Assembly (NCBI GenBank): GCA_039090855.1
Contig: CM077022.1
Span: 74,920,971 to 74,984,970, forward strand
DNA length: 64,000 nucleotides
From: Macrothele yani
Lineage: Eukaryota > Arthropoda > Arachnida > Araneae > Macrothelidae
Direction: 5' to 3'
Shown here in pieces: positions 32,644-42,028 of the stretch. Numbering within the stretch: position 1 is the stretch's first letter; each line of letters begins with the position of its first letter. Position numbers and translations under genes: made by a program. The notes under the pieces were generated by a model. It was not told the DNA's origin. It searched no databases and was given only the letters and a program-made list of their open reading frames with translations.

Positions 32644-34065
32644 TCAAATGGAGTCAGGCTCCATCACCTCTGATGAGGGTTCCCCCAGATCTGGAGGCGT
32701 GTGACCAGGGGCCAAGATGGGAGCATGCTTTGTCCCAAGTGTCTTAACGGGAGGCGCTTTCCGTTGAGTCATTTGCTGAGATTTTGGAGGAGAAGAAATG
32801 CTTTTCTTATCCTGAGCTTTGGTTTTCTTGCCAGAAGAAGTGGCCTGAGTTCCCTTGCTGGTGGTAGGGTGACTATGCTTCGGCGAAGTGGTGGGTGCCG
32901 CTTTCAGACCCCTAGCTCGAGACTGGAGTGCCTCCAGCCCAGCTGCGATGATATCGTCGAGCTTGTAGGGACATTTAACAGGGATCTGAATGTCGGTTTG
33001 AATGCTGATTGTAGATTTGGCAACCACCACTGATGCATATGAGCGCCAATCAGAAGAAGCAGGAACTACTCTCCTTCTGGCCTCAGGACAGGAAATATTC
33101 TCCACCGTCTTTAGCCTTTGAATTTCTATCTCCTCCTTCCACTTGGGACAATCTTTGGCTGATGCTGTGTGTGAACCCTTACAATTCACACAAAACTCTG
33201 CCTCGGCCACACATTCTGATAAAAGATGCTCTGTGGCACCACAGCGTCCACACCTAGGATTGCTCCTGCACGACTGCTGAGAATGGCCGTACGACTGACA
33301 CCTAAAACATCTCAAAGGGTTAGGGATGTACGGGCATACCTCTAGGTGAAGATACCCTGCCTTGATGGACGTAGGCAGGGAAGAACTGTCGAATGTTAAA
33401 ATGATGTTGCAGGATGGGACGGACAGCCCATTCCGCCTGAAGAGAATACGCCACACACCCGTAACGTGTTGACTCCTCAGTTCTTCAAGTAGTTCGTCCT
33501 CAGAACACTCAACCAGGTCCTGAGAGGAGACAACACCTCGAGATGAATTTAGGTATCCATGAGGTGTTATTTTGACCGGAGTCTCAAGCAGCGTGGTAGT
33601 GTTAATAAGTGTGGAACTGTAGGCCACAGTGGACATTTCTACAAGAAGATCTCCAAATTGGAGCTTCTTTACACTCTTAGGAAAGCTTGCTATAGATTGA
33701 AGTGCTTCATTTATCCAAAATGGACTTTTGGCACTCAAAGGCTTTGAAGGGTCCAATGAGTGCACAAAAAAGAATCTAGCATTCGAACAATCAGGCACAT
33801 GCTTTTTAGCGGAAGGAGCTAAGCCTTCCTCATTACCTCTTTTGGTTTTAGGTTCGTGGGAAACAGAATTGAGAGCCATGAAAAAATTTTTAAGTTCGTC
33901 CGCCGACTTCCCCACCCACAATCGAGCCCAATGAGGGAGAACCGGAGGTCCGCAAGCCCAAGCGGACGCAGGACACGGCTCTAGGGATAGGAAGCGGATA
34001 TAGCAAGTTGATTGGGCAGACATGCGCTCGGCGTGCACCCAGACTTCCCCATGCCTGGGGAACAT
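32644..34065 (-). CDS. LINE ORF1, Gag-like protein with three CCHC knuckles (intact)
   Basis: The only long undamaged element ORF in the window, 473 codons if the first in-frame start is used. The true start may be internal, for example at MALNSVSHEPKTK. The protein packages element RNA. The N-terminal half includes an RRM-like Gag region (SVKKLQFGDLLVEM, then ITPHGYLNSSRGVVSSQDL). Three zinc knuckles lie at about residues 251-312: CFRCQSYGHSQQSC, CGRCGATEHLLSEC and CVNCKGSHTASAKDC. The C-terminal tail is Ser/Pro/Lys/Thr-rich and low-complexity. ORF2 follows on the same strand. Confidence 0.9.
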   Translation of the reverse strand: MFPRHGEVWVHAERMSAQSTCYIRFLSLEPCPASAWACGPPVLPHWARLWVGKSADELKNFFMALNSVSHEPKTKRGNEEGLAPSAKKHVPDCSNARFFFVHSLDPSKPLSAKSPFWINEALQSIASFPKSVKKLQFGDLLVEMSTVAYSSTLINTTTLLETPVKITPHGYLNSSRGVVSSQDLVECSEDELLEELRSQHVTGVWRILFRRNGLSVPSCNIILTFDSSSLPTSIKAGYLHLEVCPYIPNPLRCFRCQSYGHSQQSCRSNPRCGRCGATEHLLSECVAEAEFCVNCKGSHTASAKDCPKWKEEIEIQRLKTVENISCPEARRRVVPASSDWRSYASVVVAKSTISIQTDIQIPVKCPYKLDDIIAAGLEALQSRARGLKAAPTTSPKHSHPTTSKGTQATSSGKKTKAQDKKSISSPPKSQQMTQRKAPPVKTLGTKHAPILAPGHTPPDLGEPSSEVMEPDSI

Positions 34066-34379
34066 CCCTTTGGCATGCCCACCCTATCCCCAGACTTACC
34101 CTGCCATATGAAACGACAAGCCGTTAGAGGTCTGGGCTCCACTCGGCCACAGACCTCATTAACTAGGAGTGGGTTAGTTCCTAGCCGCTCGTTTAGGGTG
34201 AAGCAGGGGGCAAAGAGGAGTGTTGGCAACTGGCGACACCATCACCCAGGCCTCCAGAAACCTCAGCCTCCAGCATCCCCTTTTTCACCTTACGGGTCAC
34301 CGCACACGACAAACGTGCAGGTAGGTCTAGCTAACCAGCTCGGAAAAACAAAAGGAACATAAAAGTGAAAAAAGAACAA

Positions 34380-35650
34380 GAAGGAATTGGCGGACGATCA
34401 TGAAATTTACATACGTTAACGGGGTCGAGTTTACGTAGGTGATGTTAATATCGGGACCAACCGGTGAGCGCTTACGCCTCAGCACGGCATAATATGCAAA
34501 TTATCGTCGGTGGTATTTAAGGAGTACGGCGAAGTGAATGTAATGTCGTCGGTGTACGGACACGTGCAAAGACCCTGAAGAAGCTGCAATGCCTGGACAT
34601 GGAAGACGTGTACGATTTCAGCAGTTATCGGACTTTGAGCGAGGTCGTCTAGTCGGACTCCGCGAGGCCGGGTGGTCGTACGTCGTATTGCGGAGCGAAT
34701 TGGACGGGAAGTATCGGTGGTGGTACGATGGTGGCGTAGATGGTCCGAGGAACATTCCCACACGAGAAGACGTGGAACCGGGAGTCAGCGACGGACTGAT
34801 GAGCAGACCGATCAACGCAAATCTGAGCTGCCGTTGCACCTGAGGTGACTGTGCGAACAATCCGCAACTGTCTACTGGATGCAGGACTACGTGCACGTGT
34901 GCCTTTGGCATGTGTACCTCCGACTCCAGCCCACCGTCAGGAACGGCTGCAGTGGTGTCGCCAACGTCTGCACTGGAGAACGCAATGGCGATCTGTCGTG
35001 TTCAGCGATGAAAGCAGATTCTGCTTGGGAGCCTCCGATGGCCGTATGCGTGTTCGCAGATGCACAGGGGAGTGTCTCCACCCTTCTTGCATCCACCAGC
35101 GACACACAGGGCCTACACCTGGTCTCCTGGTGTGGGGAGCGATCAGCTATCACTCCCGTACACAACTAGTGTTTGTACCGGGTACGTTAAACAGCACCTC
35201 CTACATCAACAACATCATTCAGTCCGTTGTTGTGCCATTTGTAAGGTCGGTTCATCGTGGTGTTTTCCAGCAAGATAGCACATGCCCACAATGGCACGTG
35301 CAACACAACATGCACTTCAGGGTGTGAGACAACTTCCATGGCCTGCACGTTCACCGGATTTGTCCCCCACTGAGCACGTGTGGGATTTTATGGGACAACA
35401 ACTTCTCCGGTCTCCACGGCCAGCCACGACCATCCCTGATTTACACGTCCAGGTTGAGGATGCTTGGAACTCAATACCCCAAACTTACATTCAACATCTG
35501 TACGACAGACGGACTCCATGCCAGAATTGCACAGTGTGACGCAGTTCATGGCGGTTCAACCTCGTACTAACCATGTTACATGGAAATGTCATTTTTCAGT
35601 TTACCAGCATATACAGCTGTATTTTGCCATAATGTTTTGATCACGTTATC
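34380..35650 (+). mobile_element. Tc1-like element, ends not resolved
   Basis: A transposase relic occupies most of this interval, between the 5' end of the I-clade LINE and the RNase H piece of the Jockey-like LINE. Clear terminal inverted repeats or a TA duplication were not identified by eye, so the boundaries are those of the neighbours. It is less AT-rich than its surroundings, with many CpG sites, suggesting it is relatively young. Confidence 0.6.
34589..35539 (+). pseudogene. Tc1-like transposase with frameshifts, DDE residues retained
   Basis: From MPGHGRRVRFQQLSDFERGR the HTH region reads on to LREAGWSY and, after a shift, RIAERIGREVSVVVRWWRRW. Another shift gives TVRTIRNCLLDAGLRARVPL, VVFSDESRFCLGASDGRMRV (first Asp), TPGLLVWGAISYHSRTQLVF and GVFQQDS (second Asp). 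A third shift near 35280 leads to PWPARSPDLSPTEHVWDFMG, where the Glu is kept but the usual Ile is Thr, and to a stop after TPCQNCTV. Three frameshifts only; all catalytic residues are still encoded. Confidence 0.88.
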
Positions 35651-35655
35651 CTTTG

Positions 35656-36720
35656 TATTCCGTTATTATGCTGTATAAATTTCGTTGGTATCAGAAGTCT
35701 CCTTCTTGGTGTTCTTTTTACACTTTCTGCCAGTGTAGATTATGCTGCAATGGCTTGTGCAAACCCTCGTTGTGGAATGGCAGACGTACCAAGCCTATTC
35801 AGGAGTGTTTTTGTAAGGATCCCATCTTTAAAATGGGAACCGACAACAAGCTAGAAAAATATCACTTCGATAAAGCATTCAGTGTGAACTTTCTAAGTCG
35901 CAGTGAATGGGAAACATCCTTTGTCCTTGGGTGTCAGTGAACCAAACAGTGAAACTGTTTGGTTCACTGATAGCTCAAGGACAAATGTAAGAGTTGGAGC
36001 AGGGGAGTATTGCCTATACAGAGGTTATGGTTTATAACAAAGCCTTGGAAGGCATGCTACCGTGTTCCAAGCTGAGATGTATGCTATCTTGGCATGTGCC
36101 TCAGAATGTCTGATCAAAGGGTACCATAATGTTGTGTATCCAGATTTGTTCAGACAGTCAGGAGGCTTTACTGGCACTTCGTCAGCACCGCATTTCATCA
36201 AAAATTGTTTGGAACTGCCTCCAGACCCTAACTGACCTGGCAGGCCAGAACAAAGTACAACTGTTCTGGGTGCAGGGACATAGGGGTTTTGTAGGCAATG
36301 AGAAAGCTGACCTTCTTGCTAAAGAGGGGGCAGAGCAGGCTTTTTATGATCCTGAGCCTGCATTAGGGATCCCCTCTGGTGTGGCTAGAGTACTAATTAA
36401 AAAGCTGTTAAGGACTAAGCAGCTTGACCTCTGGCATGTTACCAAGGCACAGAGGCAGGCAAAGAAACTTAATCAAGGACCCTTGCCTCATATAGCTAAG
36501 GAGCTCCTTAAACTGCCAAAAAAGAATATTGGACTGATTGTTGGTCTACTTACAGGACACTGTCATCTTAATAGGCACCTTAATTTGATTGGGGTGAAAG
36601 AGGATCCACTTTGTAGAGGATGCCATCTAGAAGAAGAGACTTCCATTCTTGCTTTTGCTTGTGCATCTGGTCTCTTTTGAGATTAGGGCTGGGGATGCAC
36701 AATAGACCTTAGGTCGCGGT
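35656..36720 (+). pseudogene. Jockey-like LINE ORF2, RNase H and C-terminus (3' piece)
   Basis: Blocks in order: SVNFLSRSEWETSFVLG, then VWFTDSSRTNVRVGAGE (first Asp), FQAEMYAILACASECL (Glu), ICSDSQEALLALRQHRIS (Asp), VQGHRGFVGNEKADLLAKEG (His and final Asp), and a C-terminal CRGCHLEEETS cluster. The last 183 codons are open from 36129. Frameshifts occur before 36129. About 1 kb of the original LINE between RT motif C and this point is missing, replaced by the I-clade LINE and the Tc1. A hairpin insertion sits directly before the first Asp. Confidence 0.85.
35922..35983. repeat. Hairpin: 17-bp perfect arms, extended, 3-nt loop
   Basis: Core arms 35934-35950 (tcagtgaaccaaacagt) and 35954-35970 are exact complements around GAA. 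Outside the core, tgtccttggg and ctcaaggaca also pair with one mismatch. The left arm is an inverted duplicate of the RNase H coding sequence on the right. Confidence 0.95.
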
Positions 36721-36724
36721 GCTG

Positions 36725-36965
36725 GGTCATTGTACCCCCTCCCCCATAGTTACAATTAGTTTTTAATTTTGAAAATCTGGAACTCTCTATTTACATTACA
36801 TGGTATTTCTGCCTGACGAAGCCGCCCGTTGGTGAAAGCCAACGTTTATTAATTTGTGTTTGTAGTACACCATTAAACGGATAGTTTGACACTTTGTTGT
36901 CTACGGTCTCTAACTTCGACCGTAGCTCAGGTATTGGAGTGCTGAATTGTGTTGCAGTTCTTAAA
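36725..36965. other. Spacer with PLE-like tail motif
   Basis: At about 36812-36845, CTGACGA is followed by a short pairing segment, GAAA and CCAACG, where CGTTGG/CCAACG also forms a 6-bp hairpin. This resembles 3' tails of Penelope-like elements with hammerhead-like cores, but no PLE coding sequence is adjacent. Confidence 0.3.
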
Positions 36966-36969
36966 AGTA

Positions 36970-37615
36970 AAAAATGGAACTTTTTATGGAAATTTTGTGT
37001 GTGTGGCCCATTGACCCCGGGCTCTGACTTCTTCCAAAAAACTGTCTACAATCTAAGTTAGGGCAACATGAGATAGTATACCAAATTTGGTGGTTCTAAA
37101 TTGAAAACTGTAGATTTTACCAAAATTTTGTGTGGGTGCCGCCTTGATCCTGGCTCTGAATCTATCCTAAAACCATCTACGGTCTAAGTTTGAGTACCAC
37201 GAGATAGTATACCAAATTTGGTGGTTCTAAATTGAAAACTGTAGATTTTACAGAAATTTTGTATGGGGATCCCTTGACCCCTTCCAAAAACCGTCTATGG
37301 CCTTAGTTAGGGTACCATGAGATAGTATACCAAATTTGGTGGTTCTAAATTGAAAACTGTAGATTTTATGAAAAAGAAATTGAAGAGGGGGGGCTTGATT
37401 CCAACCCCTTCCAAAAACTGTCTACGGTCTAAGTTAGGTACCATCAGATAGTATACAAAATGTGGTGGTTTTAAATTGAAAACTGTGGATTTTATGAAAA
37501 CTTTGTATGGGAGCCCCTTGACCCCGGGCCTCTTCTACGGTCTAAGTTAGAGTACCATGAGATAGTATAGCAAATTTGTGGTAATAAATCGAAAACTGTA
37601 GATTTGTATAGCGGA
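36970..37615. repeat. Tandem repeat, about 122-bp period, five copies
   Basis: The anchor gagatagtatac recurs at about 37070, 37201, 37319, 37445 and 37559, spacings of 114-131 bp. Each unit also contains accaaatttggtggttctaa, attgaaaactgtagattt, a 'ccccttgacccc' segment and 'gtctacggtctaagttag'. Units differ mainly by indels in the C-rich segment. No ORF spans the array. Confidence 0.92.
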
Positions 37616-37653
37616 CATACAAACAAACATTCAATTTTATATACACAGCCGAG

Positions 37654-38101
37654 TCATATAATTGTGCCCACCTCCTACTTTTGATGTCAACAGCACATAG
37701 CCAATGAAAGAAGGCACGTGTCATGAGCTGGCTTGGAGGGTATATACGGTGTGCTGTAGACATTCTGAAAACATATCACTTGTTGCTGCCATGGATAAAA
37801 GGAGCAATTTATCAGATTTGCAAAAAGGGATGATTATCAGCTTTCAGGACAAGGGTGGCAGTGTATCTTTAAAACTGCGCAGTTTGTGAGCTGTTCATGT
37901 GCTGCTGTGGTTAAAGTGTATCGTGATTGGAGAAATGGCACCATTGCGAATAAGCAATGTGGAAACTGCTGAGCACCACGTGCCATTAATGTGAGAGGTG
38001 AACGTAGGCAGTGAAGGCCAATTGACATGCTACAGTGGAGCAACTCACAGGCCACCAGAAGTGTGTCTGAAACGACAGTTCAGTGAACCCTGCTGCGTAT
38101 G
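37654..38101 (+). mobile_element. Tc1-like element, left part, split by a hAT insertion
   Basis: Same family as 20363-21082, starting cacagccgagtcatataatt after a TA. The HTH region is readable (KRSNLSDLQKGMIISFQDKG), with frameshifts and stops. Sequence ends mid-gene in cctgctgcgtatg and resumes at 41943 as tgtatggggctccg, the expected continuation of the transposase gene. Confidence 0.85.
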
Positions 38102-41100
38102 CAGGGTGAAGAGCTAAGGCGACCTTTGAAAAATGTGAGAAAGGTGACATTTTTTTAAAAAGGTGACCAAAAGGTGATTAAAAGAGACTTATTGCCAATA
38201 GCACAAAACAACAAATATAGTTATAAAAAAATTTTTTTTTACTTTTTTTTATACTCCCTTACCAAAAAAGGCCAGGTAAGATCATAATAAATTTCTTTAT
38301 TATACTCCTGGATGGAGTATGGCCATTTTATTGCCATTATATAATTTTACAGAAGAAAAAAAAACAAAACATAAAATTACACAAAATTCTGAAAGTCTAA
38401 TGACGTACAATTCACTTCAATGTTCTAGAATACCCAATTCTAAAAAAAATAAAAAAATGTTTGGCTTACTGCTTTCTAGGCATTTCAGCAAAAAATGATG
38501 TAATCATACTTTATTTTATTTTCTCAAGGTGGTTCTGAATGATTTCCACTTTCTTTTCTCCCACTCTTTCTTCTGTTTGCATACATTTCACACCCTCGAG
38601 CATGCCTTCAGCTCCTTTTAAATAATTTTTTATTGAGTGCTTTCTTCAGTTTAGCCAAAGCTTCCAAAAAGAGTTCTCTTGCCTCCTCAGTTTGTAGGTG
38701 TTCTTTTTTCTTGTCATTCAGAGCAACAAAGTCTCAGATTCGATCGACTTTTTTAATCTTTTCCATCTTTTTCTTTTCTTCATAATCCAATCTTTTTGTT
38801 GTTCTTTTTACTTTTCTTCTAATTTGATTTTCTTTTTCCTCTTACATTCTTTCATAAAGGCAGTGTACTATGAATGTGCTTGCTGTTCATACTTAATGAG
38901 TTTTGGATTAACGGGTACAAAAAGAAAATTAGGATATTGTTTCAAGGCATGCCTCACAGTCAGTACACTGTTTAAAAATCTTTCGGTCATTGCTGATTTA
39001 TCTTCTAATATATGCTTAGAAATGGAAAATAGCCTCTCTATGACAGCATTTCTATGTAACAAAGTAAGAGCTGCCTTTATGACTTTTGCAACGTTTGGAA
39101 ACTTTATATCTTTTGATACTGAGTTCTGTTTTGACATGTGTTGTTGCCAGTAATCATCAATAGTTTTGCTTTCAAATGCTGTATCATCTTTTTCCAGTAG
39201 CAAAATTTTCCACTCATCAAACAAATAATCCGGTTGAACATGAAATGGCATAATTTTTGCAACTCTCAATATGTCTCTGCAGCTTCTATCATTCATTCTT
39301 TCTTTTGGGTCTAAAAATCTAAAAATTTTAAGTGATCCATTTGATAAGCAAGTCTTTTTCATCACATGCTTACACAAACAGTAATACAGTGCTTTTGAGC
39401 TTCATTCAGAGACAACAACTTATCACTTTCTTTCAGTTTAGAAAGCTCGTCTTTGACCTTTTCATTAATGACAAGTTCTTCAAGAGGAAGCAGATTACCT
39501 ACGGCAAACAGTTTATTAAGATCAATCTAATGACAGTCTTCAAAACACGAGCCATGAAGGTATGAGTTCCCTATTTCTTCATGCAATTTGTCGATCATGG
39601 GTGCTGGGCAATGAAAACATTGTGTGAACTTCATGAATAGTTCTGCTGATGAAATAATGAAATGAAGTTCAGCTTTTATTGAAGGCTTCTGTAAGGCACT
39701 CACAACAGCATTGTAGGATCTGGATTGAAGAGCAGAAGAATGTTTTCTCAGAGGCATGTGCTTAAGGAAATAGAACTGAATAATGTCCCACTGCTCCAAA
39801 ATCCTGTTGGCTGAAAGCCCCAAGGTAAGCCACAGTGTTGTTGCATGTTTCAAAAATTTGTGGTGTGGAACGTTATATTTATATTTGATTTCTTCGAACT
39901 CTTCCCAACGGGCAGGCCAACCATCAAAATAATGGTAAATGTTGATCAGCAACTCAGAAGCTTCTTCACCTAAACACTCCAATGATTTTACATATGCATT
40001 ATGCATTGTGTGGATGTTGCAGGTACCTATGTCTATAAGATTTGTCCCTTGTGTCTCCTAGACAATTACTATTGAAAAGCCTAAAAACTTTTTCATTAAC
40101 ATTAGGTCCGTCTGATCCAAGCATTAGGCATCTGTTTTGTGATAAATTGGCCTCAGAAAGTGCTTCATATAGTTTTTTATGCAATGTTTTACCATCCGCT
40201 TTACCTAAAAAGAAAGTTCTGAGGTGCTGTGTCGTTATGCCAAATTTGCTTTCTGACCAAAATGTCATGGTTGTTTGCAGCTCCTTTTTATCTTTAACAT
40301 TAGTTGTTTCATCATAACTCAATGTGAGGTATGATGAACATGCTCTAGAATTGGATTTTTAATGTTTGATAGCACTTCAGAAAAAATACCCTCTTCTGTG
40401 TCTGCCACATCTCTGTGTACTATGATGTTGCAATCTATTGTTGAGAATTGATCTTCACTTAGCAGGTCGATTTTGATGTCTTCAGGTAATGTTCCTAGTA
40501 GGTTGTTGGTGGTATTGTCAACTTCAGTTTCATCATTCATCTCTGCGTTTTGCGGAAATCCAGCTTTCTGAAAACATTTAACTGTTGTCGAAATGTGTAA
40601 ATTTTGTCAAGAAGCACACACCCAACGAATACAATAAAAAACAGTGACTGCTTTCGAAAATTCTGTCACACGAAGAAAAATATTTTAATGACAGCCAGTA
40701 AGATTTCGCTTTTAAATGGAGTTTCTCAGAGGATGAAAGGATAAAATCTTATTGGCTCTACATAAAATGTTATTGGCTTAGATGCCCCTCAAGCTCATCT
40801 TCATTCATCATTGGGGCTTGACACATTCGCGGACAGTATAAAAATGCAGACACATTTATGGAAAATTCATGTTTGCAGCAGGACAGGTAAACTTAAAGTA
40901 ACTGGAACCCCCATACAATTTTGACGGCATTTGCTGCTTTGTACTTATAGCGGGAAATAAAGTTGGATGGCATATAACGTCATGTCACTGGATGTGCAGT
41001 GGCTATGCAGCCTTGCCCGCAAACATGTTAATTATGAGGCTTTCCTACAATTTTAAGAGGAGGTATACTACAGGGAAAATTGTGAGGTGACGCAAGAAAC

Positions 41101-41942
41101 CCTGAAACTCTCAGCTCAGTGCCAATATACATATAATGCATATTACGAATAACTAATATTTATATATATTACGCACATATAAACTAGCTACACAAGAAAT
41201 AGGCCCTAGTGCTTGCGCAGTTAAACTTCGCATTTTTCCTTGTACCGAATATTCTTTCATCGTGCAAAATCCTTCAGGCATTGCATCTTTGAAATCAAAT
41301 TTCGCACTTCACATTATGTGCTAATTGAGCAGTCTATGTGGATCAGTTTTACTTGAAGCCTACAGTGGATTCCATTCAATTTCTAAAAGCATCTCATTGG
41401 ATTAACTGAATCTAATATAGTCAAATTATTTGATGTAGATGCAATTTTTAAAATAATGAAAAAAAAAAAAAAAAAGGCTTCCTTTCAGCAGGCTGTTATG
41501 TTGAGAGCTTGTTTGATAACAAAAGAAACACTCAAGGTGTCACAAAGAGTCTAATTCACCATCCCCACGGATATGCAGTGTTTTTAGTCAAACACTGTAA
41601 TTCCCAAAGAAAATGGAACTTGAACTTTTAGTTATCATTCTGTAGCGTTTTTAGAAATGAAATATCCAAAACATTTCAAATTCTTCTAAAACTTAAAAAC
41701 CCGGATTTATGGGTTTGGAATGTGACAAAAACCCGGAATTCCGGGCAACACCCGGATTAAAAACAGGTCTGAGTAGTACAGAAATAACTACATTCACATA
41801 GTTGTAGACATACTTACAATAATAATATTTCAACTTCCAGAATCTTCTTTTGAAACTATATTGTTAAATTGCACATTTTCCCCCAATATGGTCAAAAAAA
41901 AGGTTTGAAAAGGTGACAAAAGGTGACCAGCCCCTCACCCTG
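38102..41942 (-). mobile_element. hAT element, 3.84 kb, inserted in a Tc1 element
   Basis: Ends are CAGGGTGAAGAGCTAAGG on the left and, on the opposite strand, CAGGGTGAGGGGCTGG on the right. The host Tc1 sequence flanks it with CGTATG on the left and TGTATG on the right, a 6-bp duplication differing by a CpG-to-TpG change. A slightly different reading gives an 8-bp duplication with one mismatch. CAGGG ends plus the transposase inside identify hAT. A (T)n/(A)n-rich stretch lies at 38220-38260. Confidence 0.9.
38868..40540 (-). pseudogene. hAT transposase, few lesions
   Basis: In order: MNDETEVDNTTNNLLGTLPE, then MSYDETTNVKDKKELQ (first catalytic Asp in SYDET), LMLGSDGPNVNEKVFRLFN (second Asp in SDGPNV), HYFDGWPARWEEFEE, TTLWLTLGLSANRILEQWD, and the dimerisation domain FPNVAKVIKAALTLLHRNAV, IERLFSISKHILEDK and ERFLNSVLTVRHAL. 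Breaks: a stop after HHTSH, frameshifts near 40010 and 39380, and a stop at about 39525. The domain sequence is otherwise continuous for roughly 550 residues, so the copy is younger than the hAT relic at 10519. A BED finger upstream was not found. Confidence 0.88.
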
Positions 41943-42028
41943 TGTATGGGGCTCCGATGCAGACGGGTGGTCACTGCACCTTTGCTAACAAAGCTGCATC
42001 GGCAGAAAAGGCTAACATTTGCATACCT
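41943..42028 (+). mobile_element. Tc1-like element, continuation after hAT insertion
   Basis: The segment tgtatggggctccgatgcag...aaaaggctaacatttgca is the direct continuation of the Tc1 gene interrupted at 38101 and matches the usual 'LRMGLRSRRLVTAPLL...LHRRKRLTF' coding region. It stops abruptly, so the 3' part of the Tc1 is lost. Confidence 0.8.

Larger units (their letters stand above)
28893..34360 (-). mobile_element. I-clade LINE, near full length, inserted antisense in Jockey-like LINE
   Basis: On the minus strand: a 5' leader (34066-34360), ORF1, ORF2 (endonuclease, RT, RNase H) and a short 3' UTR ending in a TTGATC/GGTT-like tail at 28893. Gag-like ORF1 with zinc knuckles plus an ORF2 with C-terminal RNase H is the I/Jockey-group arrangement. 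The two ORFs are 24 bp apart. No target duplication was recognised. Confidence 0.85.

Noticed and set aside
32701..33257. Plus-strand ORFs of 110 and 74 codons
   Set aside because: Shadows of the intact LINE ORF1 on the minus strand.
34012..34362. 116-codon plus-strand ORF
   Set aside because: Lies antisense to the 5' leader of the I-clade LINE and has no domain signal.
38698..39153. 151-codon plus-strand ORF rich in Phe and Ser
   Set aside because: Antisense to the hAT dimerisation domain and its A-rich 3' side; composition follows the T-rich strand.
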